A stretch of DNA of 64,000 bases from Papilionanthe hookeriana x Papilionanthe teres (GCA_022702705.1 CM040421.1:71790121-71854120); one strand, 5' to 3'; positions 44,148 to 56,884 are shown, counted from the stretch's first letter. Numbers and translations: made by a program. The notes: a model not told the origin generated them from the sequence alone.

Positions 44148-44984
44148 ATGGGTTCCACCAAATTCGACATCGAGAAGTTCACGGGAAAGAATGACTTCGG
44201 CCTGTGGAGAGTAAAGATGAGAGCTCTGCTGGTTCAGCAGGGCGTTGCAGAAGCCTTGCAAGGGCCGGCGGCACTGCCGGCCGACATGACAGAGAAAGAG
44301 AAGATTGGCATGCTGGAGAAAGCTCATAGTTTGATAATCTTGAGCTTGGGCGATAAGGTTCTGAGGGAGGTGTCGAGGGAGACAACGGCTCAAGCACTTT
44401 GGGCCAAACTCGAGGTACTCTACCTGACCAAGTCTTTAGCTAATAGGCTCTTTCTGAAGCAGCGCCTATACTCCTTCAAAATGCACGAAGACAAATCCGT
44501 CTCGGAGCAGATCGACGAGTTCAACAAGATCATAGATGATCTTGAGAACATCGACGTCAAGATGGATGACGAGGACAAGGCACCGCTCGTCGCTAAACTC
44601 TATTCCTAAGAGCTACGAGCGGTTCAAGGATGCGATGCTCTATGGAAGGGCGCGACGATTACTCCGGAAGAGGTTCAATCATTGATCAGAGCCAAAGAGC
44701 TTCAGAAGATGCACGATACGAAGGAGGAAACCAGCGGAGACAGTCTGATGGTTAGAGGAAGATCGAGCATGAAAGGTTCTAAAAGTGATCAGGGAAGATC
44801 AACGTCCAGAAGAAATGGTAGAAGTCAGTTCTCTAAGAGATCTTACAAGTGCTACCATTGCCACAAGGAAGGACATTTCAAGAAGGACTGTCCGGAGAGA
44901 AAGAAAGGCTTTCGGAGAAGCCTAAAGATTCGGAGAAGCAAGCATAGTCTCGGACGAGCTATGATTCAGCTCGAAGCTCCGTGA
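44148..44984 (+). pseudogene. Copia gag
   Basis: From ATG 44,148 the reading is MGSTKFDIEKFTGKNDFGLW, then LLVQQGVAEALQG and the UBN2-like region TTAQALWAKLEVLYLTKSLA, RLYSFKMHEDKSVSEQIDEF. A stop at 44,607-44,609 follows a small deletion before the expected SYERF stretch. A second frame shift follows at about 44,650. From 44,682 the frame continues AKELQKMHDTKE to the zinc knuckle CYHCHKEGHFKKDC (about 44,849-44,893). Gag packages the element RNA in the cytoplasm. Confidence 0.88.
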
Positions 44985-47560
44985 TCACGAGAATCCGAAT
45001 CTAGCAAGGAGTGGATCCTCGACTCGGGGTGCTCCTTCCACATGTGTCCTCACAAAGACCGGTTCGAGACACTACAACCGGCAAATGGTGGATCCGTTCT
45101 ACTTGGAGACAATAAAGCTTGTAAGGTGATCGGCGAGTGGGACGATCGGAATAAAGATGTTCGATGGAGCCGAACGGATCATCGCAAGCATGTCGGTACG
45201 TCCCGAACTTAAAAGAAATTTGATTTCTTTAGGGACGCCTGGAGTCGAATGGATACTCATTCAAGGCGAGAGAATAGCCGTATCGAGTAGCTAAGGGCTC
45301 TCTCATAGTCATGAAAGGAGTCGAAAGAATGGGCTATACTCCCTAGTTGGAAAAGCCGTGATCGGGAACTTCTCAAATGCGGTTCAATCGAGCACGACGG
45401 ATCCGGACTATGGCACATGAGGCCGGGCCATGTAAGTGAAAGGGCTTACGGGAATTGTCCAAGCGGAACCCGTTATGCGGAGATCGGGTCGACAAGCCGG
45501 AGTTCCGTGAACAATGCGTACCGGGGAAGGCCACCGGGGTGAAGTTCTCCACCTGGAATACATACATCAAAGAAACCTCTCGATTATGTACACAGTGATC
45601 TATGGGGCCCGACTAGAACTCGGACTCATGGAGGAGGAAGGTACTTCATGTCCATCATCGATGACTACACCGGGAAGGTATGGGTCTTTATCCTAAAAAC
45701 AAAAGATGAAGCTTTTCAACGATTCGGGGACCGGTTAACTCTCACCGAAAACAAGATGGGAGCAAAGTCGAAGCACTTGAGAACCGACAATGGCTTGGAG
45801 TACTGTTCGGAGCGGTCTGAGGAGCCGTGCGGGAGGAATGGCATCACGAGGCACAAGACGGTCCGGAACACTCCTCAACGGAATGGCCTAGGCCGAGAGG
45901 ATGAACGGGACTCTCCTGAGAGAGTGCGGTGCATCGTCGTTAAATGCGGTGTCTACCCAAAAGTTTCGGGGCGAAGCTGTGTCAACCGCCTGCTACCTTA
46001 TCAACAGATGTCCATCGACAGCCGTTGATATGAAGACTCCTTTGGAGATGTGGTACGGAAAACCGGGTAACTATGATAATCTTAAAGTCTTTGGATGTAT
46101 TGCATACGCTCACGTTAGACGGGATAATGTCGGAAGCGAGGGCTTTGAAGTGCATCTTCATCGGATACCCACCTGGAACCAAAGGATACAAACTTTGGTG
46201 CCTAGATCAACAAAAATGCATCATCAGTAGGGATGTAACATTCGATGAGTCGAAAATGGGGAATCTGCAAAGCTATGTTACCGGGGACGATTGTCACTAA
46301 GGAGGATTCGTCGATTGAGGTGGAGCTGCAACAAACTTTCGATCGATCGAAGGACAACCGTGAATGATCAAGATGAAGTGGCGGAAGACCAGCAAGTGAT
46401 CGAACCGGAAAGAAGATCCGATGACTATAGCACGGTAAGGGACGGACAAAGGAGAACTATCGGACCGCCGGAGAGATACGGTCATGCGGATATGATCTCC
46501 TATGCTGCGAGTCGCCGCCGACGTGATAGAAGAAGCGAGAACCGAGCGGCTACAAGGAAGCCCCGAAGAGCAAGGAAAGACACAAGTGGGAAGAGGCAAT
46601 GGATGAGGAAATGGCTTCTCCGATGAAGAACAAAACCCGGGAACTTGTGGATCGACCAAAGAAAAACGCGTAGTCGGTTGCGAGTGGACCTTTAAGAAGA
46701 AGGAAGGTACGCCGAGTGCCGAGAGGATCGGGTACAAAGCCGGACTCGTTGCAAAGGGATTCACACGGAGTTAAAGGTATTGACTTCAACGAAATTTTCT
46801 CACCCGTGGTGAAGCATCTGCTCCATTAGGATAGTCTTAGCACTAGCGAGTTCAATTCAATCTTGAATTAGAACGGCTAGATGTTAAGATTGCGTTCCTG
46901 CATGGAGAGCTTGAAGAAACCATTTACATGGACCGACCGGATGGGTACGAGCACACCGGAGACAAAGGACAAAGTTTGCTTCGTCGAAGAAAGCTTTGTA
47001 TGGACCGAAACAAAGCCCAAGACAATGGTACAAACGATTTGATGAATTCATGCTAAAGATCGGCTTTGTCGAAGCAGCCTACGACAGGTTGTGTGTACAT
47101 GAAGTGGCAAGACGGTGAAATCGGTACGTACTTGCTCCTTTATGTAGATGATATGTTAATAGCCGGCGAAGCAAGGAAGAAGTCCGGAAGATCAAAGGTA
47201 TGCTCTATTCGAATTCGACATGAAGGACCTAGGACTCGCTACAAAGATCTTAGGGATGGAGATCACCGGAGACAAGAAAAAGGGTAACTTATTCTTGTCT
47301 CGTAAGTCATATATTCGAAGGTTCTAGCAAGGTTCAACATGCATGAGGCTAAGCGGGTTGCAACACCTATCGCCAACACTTCAAACTATCGAACAATCGA
47401 GCACCGAGAGGCGAAGAGGAGAAAAGGTACATGGAAGGTGTCCCCTACGCCGGTGGGGTTGGTAGCATCATGTATGGTATGGTCCAGCGACGGACTGCGA
47501 TCTAGCCTACGCCGTCAGTATCGTAAGCAGGTTCATGGCAAGCCCAGGACAGGCCCACTG
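44985..47560 (+). pseudogene. Copia protease, integrase and reverse transcriptase, heavily frameshifted
   Basis: Protease: WILDSGCSFHMCPHKDRFET (from about 45,010). Integrase pieces: MSIIDDYTGKVWVFILKTKD, HLRTDNGLEYCSE, GITRHKTVRNTPQ, CYLINRCPSTAVDMKTPLEM and KCIFIGYPPGTKGYKLWCLD. RT: LDVK-AFLHGELEETIYM, LLLYVDDMLIAGEA (YVDD at 47,141-47,152). The order is canonical for copia. The frame changes by one or two bases many times, often near CGG or CCGG, although each piece is otherwise well conserved. Confidence 0.88.
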
Positions 47561-48066
47561 GGAAGCACTAAAATGGATCCTGAGATACTTAAGAGGTACC
47601 ACTGATTTAGGGTTACTCTTCAAAAGGCAGGAAGACAAAGAAGAAAAGGTAGTTGGTTACGTGGATTCCGATTATGCAGGAAGCATTGACACCAGGAAGT
47701 CACTGACTGGATTCATCTTCACTGTCTTCGGTACTGCAGTCAGTTGGAAGTCTAACCTCCAATCCGCTTGTGGCCCTCTCAACAACGAAGGCTGAATACA
47801 TCGCTGCGACCGAAGCAATCAAGGAAGCTATGTGGCTAAAGGGCATGGGCGAGGAGCTTGGGATACATCGGAAGGTGATAACCGTGTTTTGTGACAACCA
47901 AAGCACTATTCACCTAACCAAGAATCGGGTATTTCATGAAAGATCCAAACACATAGATGTAAAGCTTCATTTCGTAAGGGACATTGTTACTAAAGGCTCG
48001 ATAGTGGTGGAGAAGATACCAACCGAAGAGAACCTCGCCGACATGCTCACCAAGGCGTCGCCATAG
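47535..48066 (+). pseudogene. Copia RNase H
   Basis: AHWEALKWILRYLRGTTDLG, GYVDSDYAGSIDTRKSLTGF, then after one inserted base near 47,768 ALSTTKAEYIAATEAIKEAM and HIDVKLHFVRDIVTKGS, ending ENLADMLTKASP and TAG. Only a single frame change breaks this domain, unlike the region before it. Confidence 0.9.
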
Positions 48067-48174
48067 CTAAGTTCGGACACTGTCTGGACTTAGTGAACTC
48101 TTCTACTGGTTGAGGGCCCCTCGGGGGGGCCGGGTGGAGGGAATCACTACTTTAGAATCTCATAATTGAGGGTC

Positions 48175-48186
48175 AAGGTGGAGATT
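48175..48186 (+). promoter_or_regulatory. Polypurine tract
   Basis: AAGGTGGAGATT directly precedes the 3' LTR. Confidence 0.85.
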
Positions 48187-48809
48187 TGTTGTTTTGACCC
48201 CCAATTAGTCATTAAGGCAAGTAAGCACTCTTAAACTCCTCCTTACTTTAAAGCCTCTTTTGTTGACTTTAGAAGGTGCCACCTCATTATGGAATACCCT
48301 AGAAGAGGACATGTGGAAGGACACGTGGAGGCCATGCGGTGGAAGAAGGACATGTGAAAGGACATGTGGAAACCATGCGATGGAGGACTCTAAAGGGTGG
48401 ACATGTGGAAGCCATGCAATTCTTAAAGGTTACACCTCATCTATTTATAAGTATATTATAATGTAATCTAATCTACTATAAATAGATGAGGAGGAGAGGC
48501 TTTAGTGTGGGTTTTCTAAAGAGTGAAAAAAGAACTAAGGAGGAGAGAATAGCTAGAGAGTTAGCAAGTAGGAGAGCATCTCGAGTTTTTGTATCAAGGT
48601 GTCGCTTGAGAGGGAGGCTATAGAAGGAAGATGAGAGCTCATCACTATGTATAAGCTACGTATTTTCCATTTCTTTTACCTTAGTGAACTATTTGATTGA
48701 TTCCCTCCCGTGGACGTAGATCCAGTTGGATCGAACCACGTAAACGATTTGTGTTTGCTTGTGCTCTTTGCGTTTTATTTCTATATCAGGAAGTACATAT
48801 CCCACAACA
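48187..48809 (+). repeat. 3' LTR
   Basis: 623 bp, nearly identical to the 5' LTR. The TATA-containing inverted repeat is kept (arms at about 48,436-48,449 and 48,477-48,490). Changes cluster around 48,565-48,640. Confidence 0.95.
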
Positions 48810-48814
48810 CTTGT

Positions 48815-49399
48815 CTATAAAGCAATTATACACAATCTTTATTCAAAAATACCTAATATGACGGAGTTTTTGGCAGAGTAATTTCTTGATTTACCCCTAA
48901 GTAATGTTCAAAAGTGCCATGAAAATACCAAAATATATCGAATCTAATAAGATAATTTTTTTGCAAGTAATAGAATTAATTCTATAAAAATGAACTCTAT
49001 TTGAATGTACTCTCCATGGTTCAATTTTGATGGTACACTGCTTATAATTATTGTAGTTTGCTGCTTAATTAGTCTTCTGTAATCGTAATTTGAGGACCTT
49101 TCGAGTCCAGTCAACTGAAAAAAATAACAAGAATATGCTATGCTTGGAAACTAAAGTGGCAAGGTTGATGCAGGTGCTGATTGCTTTTTTATTCTGCTAA
49201 ATTGAATTTCGTGTTTTCATTGGGTGGCAAGCTTATTGCATCAATTAACAATAAATAGTTCCCCATGAATTAGAAATATATTTATATGACTATTTCGTTG
49301 GATAAAAATTGATTTCATAAAAATATTTGCACTAACAACATCATCAAATTATTAGTAATTATTCAAGTTAGTAAATAATAGAAATTGTAGCATCATTTT
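48815..49399. other. AT-rich spacer
   Basis: No gene or recognisable repeat. Confidence 0.6.
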
Positions 49400-49745
49400 T
49401 TACTTATTTCGAAGCCTTTACGTTGTCCCAAAGTTTCCACGGGCATGGGCTTGCATAGCAAGCTTCTTATAATCATAAAATGCAGTTCGACCGTGACTCC
49501 AAAGCCAGTTGCGACCTTGCATATGATGGGATGCAAGCCTAAAAATGAACTACTACCATTTATAGCAGTGGGCACCAGGCCTGGCACCGCGACATGTGTT
49601 CAATCTGATTAAAAGTGATCGTTAATGACCCGATGCATCAAACGAGGAGGCGCCCCGTCCCCAGATCTACCCGATGTATCGTTTAATGTGACATCTATCA
49701 CGTCAACAGTGCCCCGACGCCAACTCTGGTATCAGAGCATTTCAC
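49400..49745 (+). mobile_element. Possible LTR end and primer site of a retrotransposon remnant
   Basis: A GC-richer block ends in GACGCCAACTC immediately followed by TGGTATCAGAGCATTT (49,730-49,745), a perfect 12-base initiator-Met primer site. This suggests the right end of a 5' LTR. No second LTR or coding region was recognised downstream. It may be a truncated or non-autonomous element. Confidence 0.4.
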
Positions 49746-52281
49746 CATTTTTTTTGTCCAAAAAAAGAGGGAATTTTAGGATGTCTCTAAGGTTGAATTT
49801 TTGAAGTTGGTTAAACTTTTGGATTTGGTTTGGAATTTTTGAGCTTTTTGAAGCCAAAAAGTCACTGGCTGGAGCTTTAAACATCCTCCTCATCTTGCAG
49901 AAGTGAGAACTCTTAGATCCTTCCTACATTCTTACCATCCTCTCCTCTTTGGTGGAGCCTTCTAATGCCAATTTTATTATTCGTGGTGGTCATGTGAGCT
50001 GGTGAAGTAGATAGCTAAACCTTCAAGATTTATACATCGTACAACCATCACATATGTGAAAACTTTTCTCACTAGCAATTTTTCATTCTAGGAAAGACTT
50101 AGGCTAGGATAGATAGAAAACTTATGTTAAGTTCCCCTCATTTCCCGACTATTGCTATGCCTCATTTTTTAGTGTTATCTTTGAAGTTAGGACTTCATAT
50201 GTGCTATGGCACTATGATGCCACTCCTTTGGATGTCATACTGTTGATCCCCTTTTTGGGTTTAAAATGATGCTTCAATGCTCATTTCGTAGTATGTGACC
50301 ATCACTTTATCCCATTACAGAGTTGTGCAACATTGCTTCCATAATAGTGTGAGGTCGCTGCACTAAGTTTTTACCCAAAATTAAACAATTTTCTCAGTGT
50401 CACAGAATTAGATCAATAGGACCTGTCAAAATTTTGATCTTAGCATCATGACTGCAAATTGTCTTTGTCTTCCCCTAGGCTATATTTGTGACAGCAATTC
50501 AGGTGTCATGGCATTATCGCTTAACTTAGGGTCCGGAGTCGTGTTGTATGTCTATATAAATACGACACCACGGTCTTCTCCTATAGTTATAACACTGGCC
50601 TTTGGCACATAATGCTGATAATTAAACTAAGTTTTACCTTTCATTTTTGTGAGTTGTGTACTTAATGAAACACCATTTATAGTGAGAAGATACATGACGC
50701 TAGCATTTAGTTTGAATTAGTTTTTGATGATAGAAAACCCATCAAGTATTTTGGCTATTATAAAGCTCAGAAGTTCCAACATTTTTCTTCTTTTTGGTCA
50801 ATCATATACACTTCCGTGAGGTTGATGTCCCTCTTTGGCTTTTTCAATCATAACTTAAGAACATTATTGGTGGCTTCGAATGATCGATTTCTCTATCTTT
50901 ATAGATAGTCAATCTTGAAATTGCCTTCTCAAACTATTGGTACACCCATTTCTTATGGGTGGTGATTCTGCTTTGCCTAATTGATCGATAGGGTTTATAT
51001 TTTGTATGTCGTCTTACGACATGACTTACCTTAAGCACATTTTTTTTCCTACTTTTCCTTTTTGAACACAACCTATGTGAGGCATGAAGGATATTATTTT
51101 AGTCCTGCAACTGACTAGGTATATGCTGCATTCTATGACAACATATTCCTTTCTCTCAATAAGGTTTAAAAGGATTCGATGTCTAAATATCATTTACCGA
51201 TATTAGGATGTCATCTTATTTTTTTTGGATCTTAGAGATTGCTCTATGAAGTCATTTTCAAGATACCATAGTGCCCTCTTTATGCTGATATGAAAGGTGA
51301 ATCATGCATTTTTGGCATTTGTTTTCATGTTGCTTGCTTGTGCTTTTCCACACCTTTTCTGAGTGCAAGATCTGCTTTACACATACATGTTTTACATGAT
51401 GATCTACATTTATATGCATATATTTTCTAACATTTTCATGATATTTGGAATTTGAGTTGAGCTCTTAGGGTTCAATCTCCCATGGCTCTTGTATGTGCGT
51501 CTTGTTTGTAGTTTTGATTTCATCCTCTTCTGAGAAATTTTGACATTGCATTAGAGTCATTAAGGGTTCATTCCCATTGAAATAAAAATTATGATGTGTT
51601 TTATGCATTGGCATGTATATGCACGTAGGGTCTTGTTTTTTTAAGTAAGAACTTATTTTGCTATTGTATCATATAGGTATTGATCTCATGAGTTAGCATA
51701 TTAGTGGTAGTAATTGAATGACACCTAGTATAAATTTTGGTGCTGATAGGAAAACAAGCATTACTCATCAGCTCATTGTGATGAGCAATGCGACCTATTA
51801 TATTGTTATTAAATCTCGTAGGATTGTCCTAAGCATAAGCCTAGGATAATATTTACTACTTGTGACTACAGGTATTAGTTCGTTCAAATGCTCATAATGG
51901 GGTCGGCCTGGTGACCCCATTGAGATCGTGTGAGAAGGCCCTTGCCTTTGCACTACGTGACTTTCAGTAGATGCATGTTATGAAACATCTTATAGTTTCT
52001 ATTTAGAAGTAGAACTAGGGTGTAGTTAGAAATTTTCATACACTAATATTGCTACTTGGTTTATGTTAGTATTTATGCACTTTGGGTGCTTTTTGGCATG
52101 ATTTATTGAGTTTTTGAGATTTGTCCATTAGTATATTAAGGCTGATTTTTCTTTCTATGGTGTTGTATCCAACAGGGAGGAGCATAAAAAGAATTAACTA
52201 ATTCATTTCCAACAAATGCTTCTTAGCTCTCTGAACTAACCTCCGTGTACTTAGCTTAATCATAATATTGTAAGAAGTGTA
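49746..52281. other. Unassigned 2.5-kb stretch
   Basis: No convincing ORF on either strand and no domain. It could be the decayed interior of the element whose primer site lies at 49,730. Base composition is more balanced than in the neighbouring AT-rich spacers. Confidence 0.45.
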
Positions 52282-53384
52282 TGATATATTCAATAATCGC
52301 AGAGTTAATTTTATCAACGCAAGTATACGTATCGCTCAAGTAATACAAGGCTCTTGTGGAGTCCTAGATATCGATCCCATAGGGATATTTCAGAGGCTAC
52401 GGACTAGGATTATAGAAACCAATTCAGAATCACAACTAGTAAATCGAATTGCCTATTTGTCACTAATATGCAATCGCAAATAAGATGGAATTTTAATAAA
52501 CTAATTCTACTAAAATTAACTACTTCTACTAATAAAGTGAGGTTCAATATATAAGCAAGCATCCTTCTCCTTTGTTAAGAAATTTAAGTGAATGGATAAT
52601 TAGAATTAGTTTAAAACTGTGTTGTGCCAAATAAGAGCATACCTATTCTTTACCCTTTGGTCCAGACATAAAGAACATTAACTAATCCTAAGCTTGGTTA
52701 CTGAATCTGCGGCTAGGCTGGGAGGATACCAGCTCTCACTTCGGAGCTTCCACGTTCCCCTCGCCTGAGGGCTAACATCTACACTTCAACACCAAAACGA
52801 TAGGACCGAATTGAGGATTTTAGTCTGTCACTCTAAAATCTCTAATTTTATGCCCGATAAATAATATTTTCCTATTTATTAGCACCCTACTTTCAAGGAC
52901 TTTGACCTCCTTGAATCTTGGATGTAATCTTCACTTTAGTTGTTAAACTCAACATATTTTAACAAATCAATTGGCCAGATTGAAAGTAAATTAAGATTGA
53001 AGTGAAAAGATTATCACAACTTCTTTAACATTCTCTTGGCACAACTAATTCAAATCACCATTTCACAAAAATCTCAAAACAAGGAGAAAGACAAAGAAAC
53101 TACTCAGATTTCATGGAGAAGATACGACAAAACTTGGATTTCATATATAAAAGCAAAGTTATACAAACTATAATAAGTAAATACAACTTATCTCAAATTC
53201 CTCCCCAAACAAACTCCTTGAAGTTCCTTTAAATATCTTCCTTTCTTTACAGCACAGAGAATTCTCCTTCGAAGCGGCAAGGAGGAAGAAATCTCTCACT
53301 TTCCTTCCACTCTTACAATCTCTCAAAGAATCCCTCACAATTAACACTAATTAAACTAACTCACTAATACTCTAAAACTAATAG

Positions 53385-53448
53385 ACACAGTGGACACACT
53401 TTGGACCCCTTTTGGACTCGGTGGACACTAGTGGATACTAGTGGACAC
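53385..53448. repeat. Short degenerate GTGGACAC repeats in the LTR
   Basis: GTGGACACACTTTGGAC, CGGTGGACACTAGTGGATAC and TAGTGGACAC form about five imperfect units of 9-17 bp. Confidence 0.75.
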
Positions 53449-53549
53449 TTTTTTCGGCCACAAAATGTTTCTTATAAAGTAGTTGAAGAGTTTCCAAGAG
53501 TTACCCAAAGCATCCCTTAAAAAATCATCCACATTCGATGCACCTCGTG

Positions 53550-53760
53550 AGAGAACCGACTTACTCGCAGTTGGCGGCCTCGATCTCGCCGTCGGTGGCC
53601 TTCTAGAATACTTGGCTCTGGACTCTCTCTCCCTTAAGGCTCATTGTCGGCGGCCTCGATTTCGCCTTCGGCGATCTCCCTTGTAATATATTTTTTGAGC
53701 TCTCGGGAAAAATCCTTCGTCGGCGCCTTCGTTCTCGCCGTCGGCGCCCTAGATCAAATC
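53550..53760 (-). promoter_or_regulatory. GC-rich block 1 with five RCCGAC cores (in the LTR)
   Basis: RCCGAC, or its complement GTCGGY, occurs at 53,555, 53,591, 53,646, 53,719 and 53,740. CGCCGTCGGCG-like palindromes are repeated. The spacer GAGCTCTCGGGAAAAATCC separates two GC boxes and recurs in blocks 2 and 3. RCCGAC is the core of the CRT/DRE element bound by DREB/CBF factors. Regulation by them is an inference. Confidence 0.6.
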
Positions 53761-53940
53761 TTCATATTTTGGTCCTTTTTGCTCCAAATTTACTCCGTTT
53801 TGTATCTTTTCGCTCCAATGTCCATAAATTTACATACCTGCAACAAAACATCAAAAAATACCTTTCTTTAAAGTGCAATATCATTAAAATCATTATAAAA
53901 TAGGCATGAAAATATTAACATACTTTCAGTTGGTCAAAAT

Positions 53941-53951
53941 CCCCCAAACTT
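53941..53951 (-). promoter_or_regulatory. Polypurine tract of the gypsy element
   Basis: AAGTTTGGGGG on the minus strand, four bases before TGACCAAC, the proposed LTR start. Confidence 0.75.
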
Positions 53952-54383
53952 AACTATTACTTATCCTCAAGTAATTTTTAGTACTGCATAAAAGTTATGT
54001 TTCATTGTGGTAAAGTTCTAATTCAGAAATACTATAATTTTGATTCAAATAAATATCATAATAAGATTTCTTAGAAAGATTTTCAAGTAATTAGATTAAC
54101 TCTGTAGGTGTAAGGCTATCTAGTCATCAATTCTAAGAGTTCTAGTCTTCTTTTCATTTCAAGAATGACTATATGTTGCAATATCAATTTACTTCGAATA
54201 TTCAGATGATAGGAAATTCATGAGAACACTACTAGTAAAAATACTACTTCATCAATATAAATTCAGAAATGTATTTAGTTTTCCCTTTAGGTTAATCCAA
54301 GTGAAACCAATTTTTGATAAGACAACTTCTCAAGTTTCTCCTCACTTACTTTTCTTTTCTTTTCTTTTGGATTGCTTTTCAAT

Positions 54384-54427
<44 letters not shown>

Positions 54428-55387
54428 TTTTTTCTTTTCGGGGATTGTTTTTCAATCCTTTCTTTTTTTTTCGTTTCAGTGAGGATTGCTATATCCTGGA
54501 TAACTCTATTAGTAATTTTGAACTTCACTCTTCTTTCCTAAATTTTAAACTTAAAGCATTTTTTTACCTTATATGTAATTCATAGTCTTTACATCATTGA
54601 GCTCCAATCTTTTCTTTCTCAACTAAATTCCTAAGATTCTTAATATTTTAAAATATAGTTTTCTTTACTTTAAATAGTTAACTATAGTCTTATCCTCTTA
54701 TACGAAATATCTTAACCTACAAAATTAATTTTCATTACCAAAAATATTTCCTTCAATATTCTACAATATTTAAATAAAATCTAAATATAGTTAACTGAAT
54801 TAAATTTTGTCACAAAAATCATATTTATAAATTTTGAAAATATTTTAATTGAGAACACATAACAGTTAATATTTTTCTCCCCACAAACATAAAGTTTTCA
54901 ATAATAGAAATAATACAGGGTGAAAGAAAAATTCTAAATATAAATCATACCTTTACACTTTAGACATTTTCGTCTTTCTGAAATTTTGCAGGTTCTTCTC
55001 GAAAATTTTTAACTATAACTGGCCTGTAATATTAGGAACTTTTCTACACATATAACAAATTAGAGAATTTGCTGGGGTAATGAAATTTTGAAATAAGTAC
55101 ATAAAGCAAAACATTTAACAACAGCAATTACTACATAGTACAATACTAAATAACATTTGCATTACACAACACAATAACACACAGTCTTCTATTTTAACTT
55201 AGAGTTCTCAATTACAATTACAATCTATGCATCACAATCCATTCAGAAATAAAATACAAACTACAAATAAAATACATATCTCAGAAAATAATACAGTACA
55301 CAAAATACAAATAACAGAATAAAAATACTACAACAAAATACACACACATACATCACAAATTTTAAGATCAAACATCAAAATCCCATA
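53952..55387 (-). other. Non-coding 3' region of the gypsy element
   Basis: A very AT-rich stretch between the last ORF module and the polypurine tract. It contains an (AT)n/(GT)n microsatellite at 54,388-54,428. Open frames crossing the microsatellite are not genes. Confidence 0.6.
54388..54428. repeat. (AT)n(GT)n microsatellite
   Basis: About 30 bp of AT followed by GTGTGTGTG. Confidence 0.95.
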
Positions 55388-56541
55388 CTATGTCTTCATC
55401 TCCCTGGTCAGCAGGTGGATTGGGTTGATAATGAGTATATCGAAGACATTCAGGAAAAGTAACATCAGGCTCACTTCTATAGTGTCTAGCCTGAGCATCA
55501 TAATAAGCAATCTCGAAATCAGAATGCCGCAAAGATACTCACTATCTTGATCGTGTCTCCGCTCTAATCCTTCAATCCTCTGATCTATTCTCTCAAGTCT
55601 TTCATCAAGATTTTTGAAACTTTTCCACTGCAGGGTCATCTCATTCATCAAATCATAAAGAGTAGGGGAGCTAGAGGCAGGAGGGGCATAACTAGTAGAG
55701 GGAATATCTCTATTGGTAGAAGGTTCTTTACTCCTAATTCCATATCTCCATTCTTCATGGGATTCGTAAGTCTTCAAATTAGCTTTACTAATGGGTTTCA
55801 TAGGGTACAACCATTCTTCATTATCTCTAGCTTCCACTCCAGATAATTAGCAAAGTGCATAAATGAGGCCAGGATGTCCTAGTCCTCCACTTAATTCACT
55901 CTTTGTCGTTGCCAAAATATTCTTATAAATTATATTCCCCACATTTATACTTCTATTATTTTGAATACAAAAATTCAGAACCGCTCTATCTCTCGATACT
56001 TCACTATGGTGGTGGTAGGTAGAAAAGTAGAACAAATGAAATAATGCCATGCTTTAGATGTGACATTCATCATGGAAAGAGGAAAATTTATCCGTTCACG
56101 CTGTTTAATTTTCCATGTCCCTTTCCCATCAGTGAGAAAGTCAATGACATCGTCTAACAGATCTTCCATGGTTCCAAATGACTCATACTCGCTAGAGTAA
56201 AAATTATGAAGTTCATAAAAGGAATTAATGCGGGCAGCATTAAAATCAACAGAAAAACCTCTTACTTTTATAGGCTCGTCTTCAAGTTGAGTCAGATTGG
56301 AATAGAACTCTTTTACAACTTTTACAACAGCTTTTTTTGTAGTGTAGCAAAAGTTTTCCCAACTCCTATCTCTGATAACTCGTTCTACTTCTCCTCCAAG
56401 ATTATCAAAAACTGTCTTGCATATACTTCTTTCCATGGAAGAGAGAAGTGTATCTTGACTGGGCTTTTGCATTATTAAATTGAGCCTCATCAACCTCAAG
56501 TCATCTCTTTTGTCGGGGAGCCATTTTTTGATCTATAAAAT
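55388..56541 (-). pseudogene. Extra ORF module B: 'putative plant transposon protein'-like domain plus coiled coil
   Basis: It starts MAPRQKR then TGA, then LEVDEAQFNNAKAQSRY. After a frame shift near 56,415 it reads DRSWENFCYTTKKAVVKVVK, EFYSNLTQLEDEPIKVRGFS, VDFNAARINSFYELHNFY, AWHYFICSTFLPTTT and, after another shift, NFCIQNNRSINVGNII and LGHPGLIYALC. This pattern matches the domain often annotated as putative plant transposon protein (PF20167-like) in Athila/Ogre-type elements. The C-terminal part (55,837-55,388) has a heptad-rich stretch, FKNLDERLERIDQRIEGLER. It occupies the env-like position. Function is unknown. Confidence 0.7.
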
Positions 56542-56884
56542 ATACAAAAATTTAAACTAAACTCCAAAATAATGATAAAATGGCTTCCAAAGGTAACTTT
56601 AAGAGTTCTAAATTAAGTTCCATGAATTTCTTCCAAGTCTTTTCTCCACATTTTCAATTTTCCGGAATTCTTAAATGTAAAAGAAATTCATGGTGAAAAT
56701 AAAAAATTTTTACATAAGAGGGAAGATCTTACCAAGTGACGATCAAATCCGGTGTCAAAATGAGTTGAAATTGCACCAAATCCAAAATCTCTCAAGACCT
56801 AGGTCAAAATTTTCGGTAAATAAGGGAAGAAGACGATGAATAGTGGCGGTCGATCGGTCAAAATCATGATTAAAAAGTAATTTT

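Larger units (their letters stand above)
43424..48809 (+). mobile_element. Young Ty1/copia retrotransposon with target duplication CTTGT
   Basis: 5' LTR 43,424-44,048 and 3' LTR 48,187-48,809 differ at only about 20 positions in 625 bp. CTTGT directly flanks both ends (43,419-43,423 and 48,810-48,814). The inside holds primer site, gag, protease, integrase, RT, RNase H and polypurine tract in copia order. Length is 5.4 kb. The interior is much more GC-rich than its surroundings and is frameshifted repeatedly between about 44,590 and 47,540, so this copy cannot supply its own proteins. Confidence 0.95.
52282..53936 (-). repeat. 3' LTR of the gypsy element
   Basis: About 1,655 bp. On the minus strand it begins TGACCAACTGAAAGTATG after the polypurine tract and ends ...GATTATTGAATATATCA. 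The segment GATCGATATCTAGGACTCCA and ACGTATACTTGCG near its end is typical of Athila/Tat LTRs. It holds the GC-rich block at 53,550-53,760. The second LTR is not in the window, so boundaries rest on TG/CA and the polypurine tract. Confidence 0.75.
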
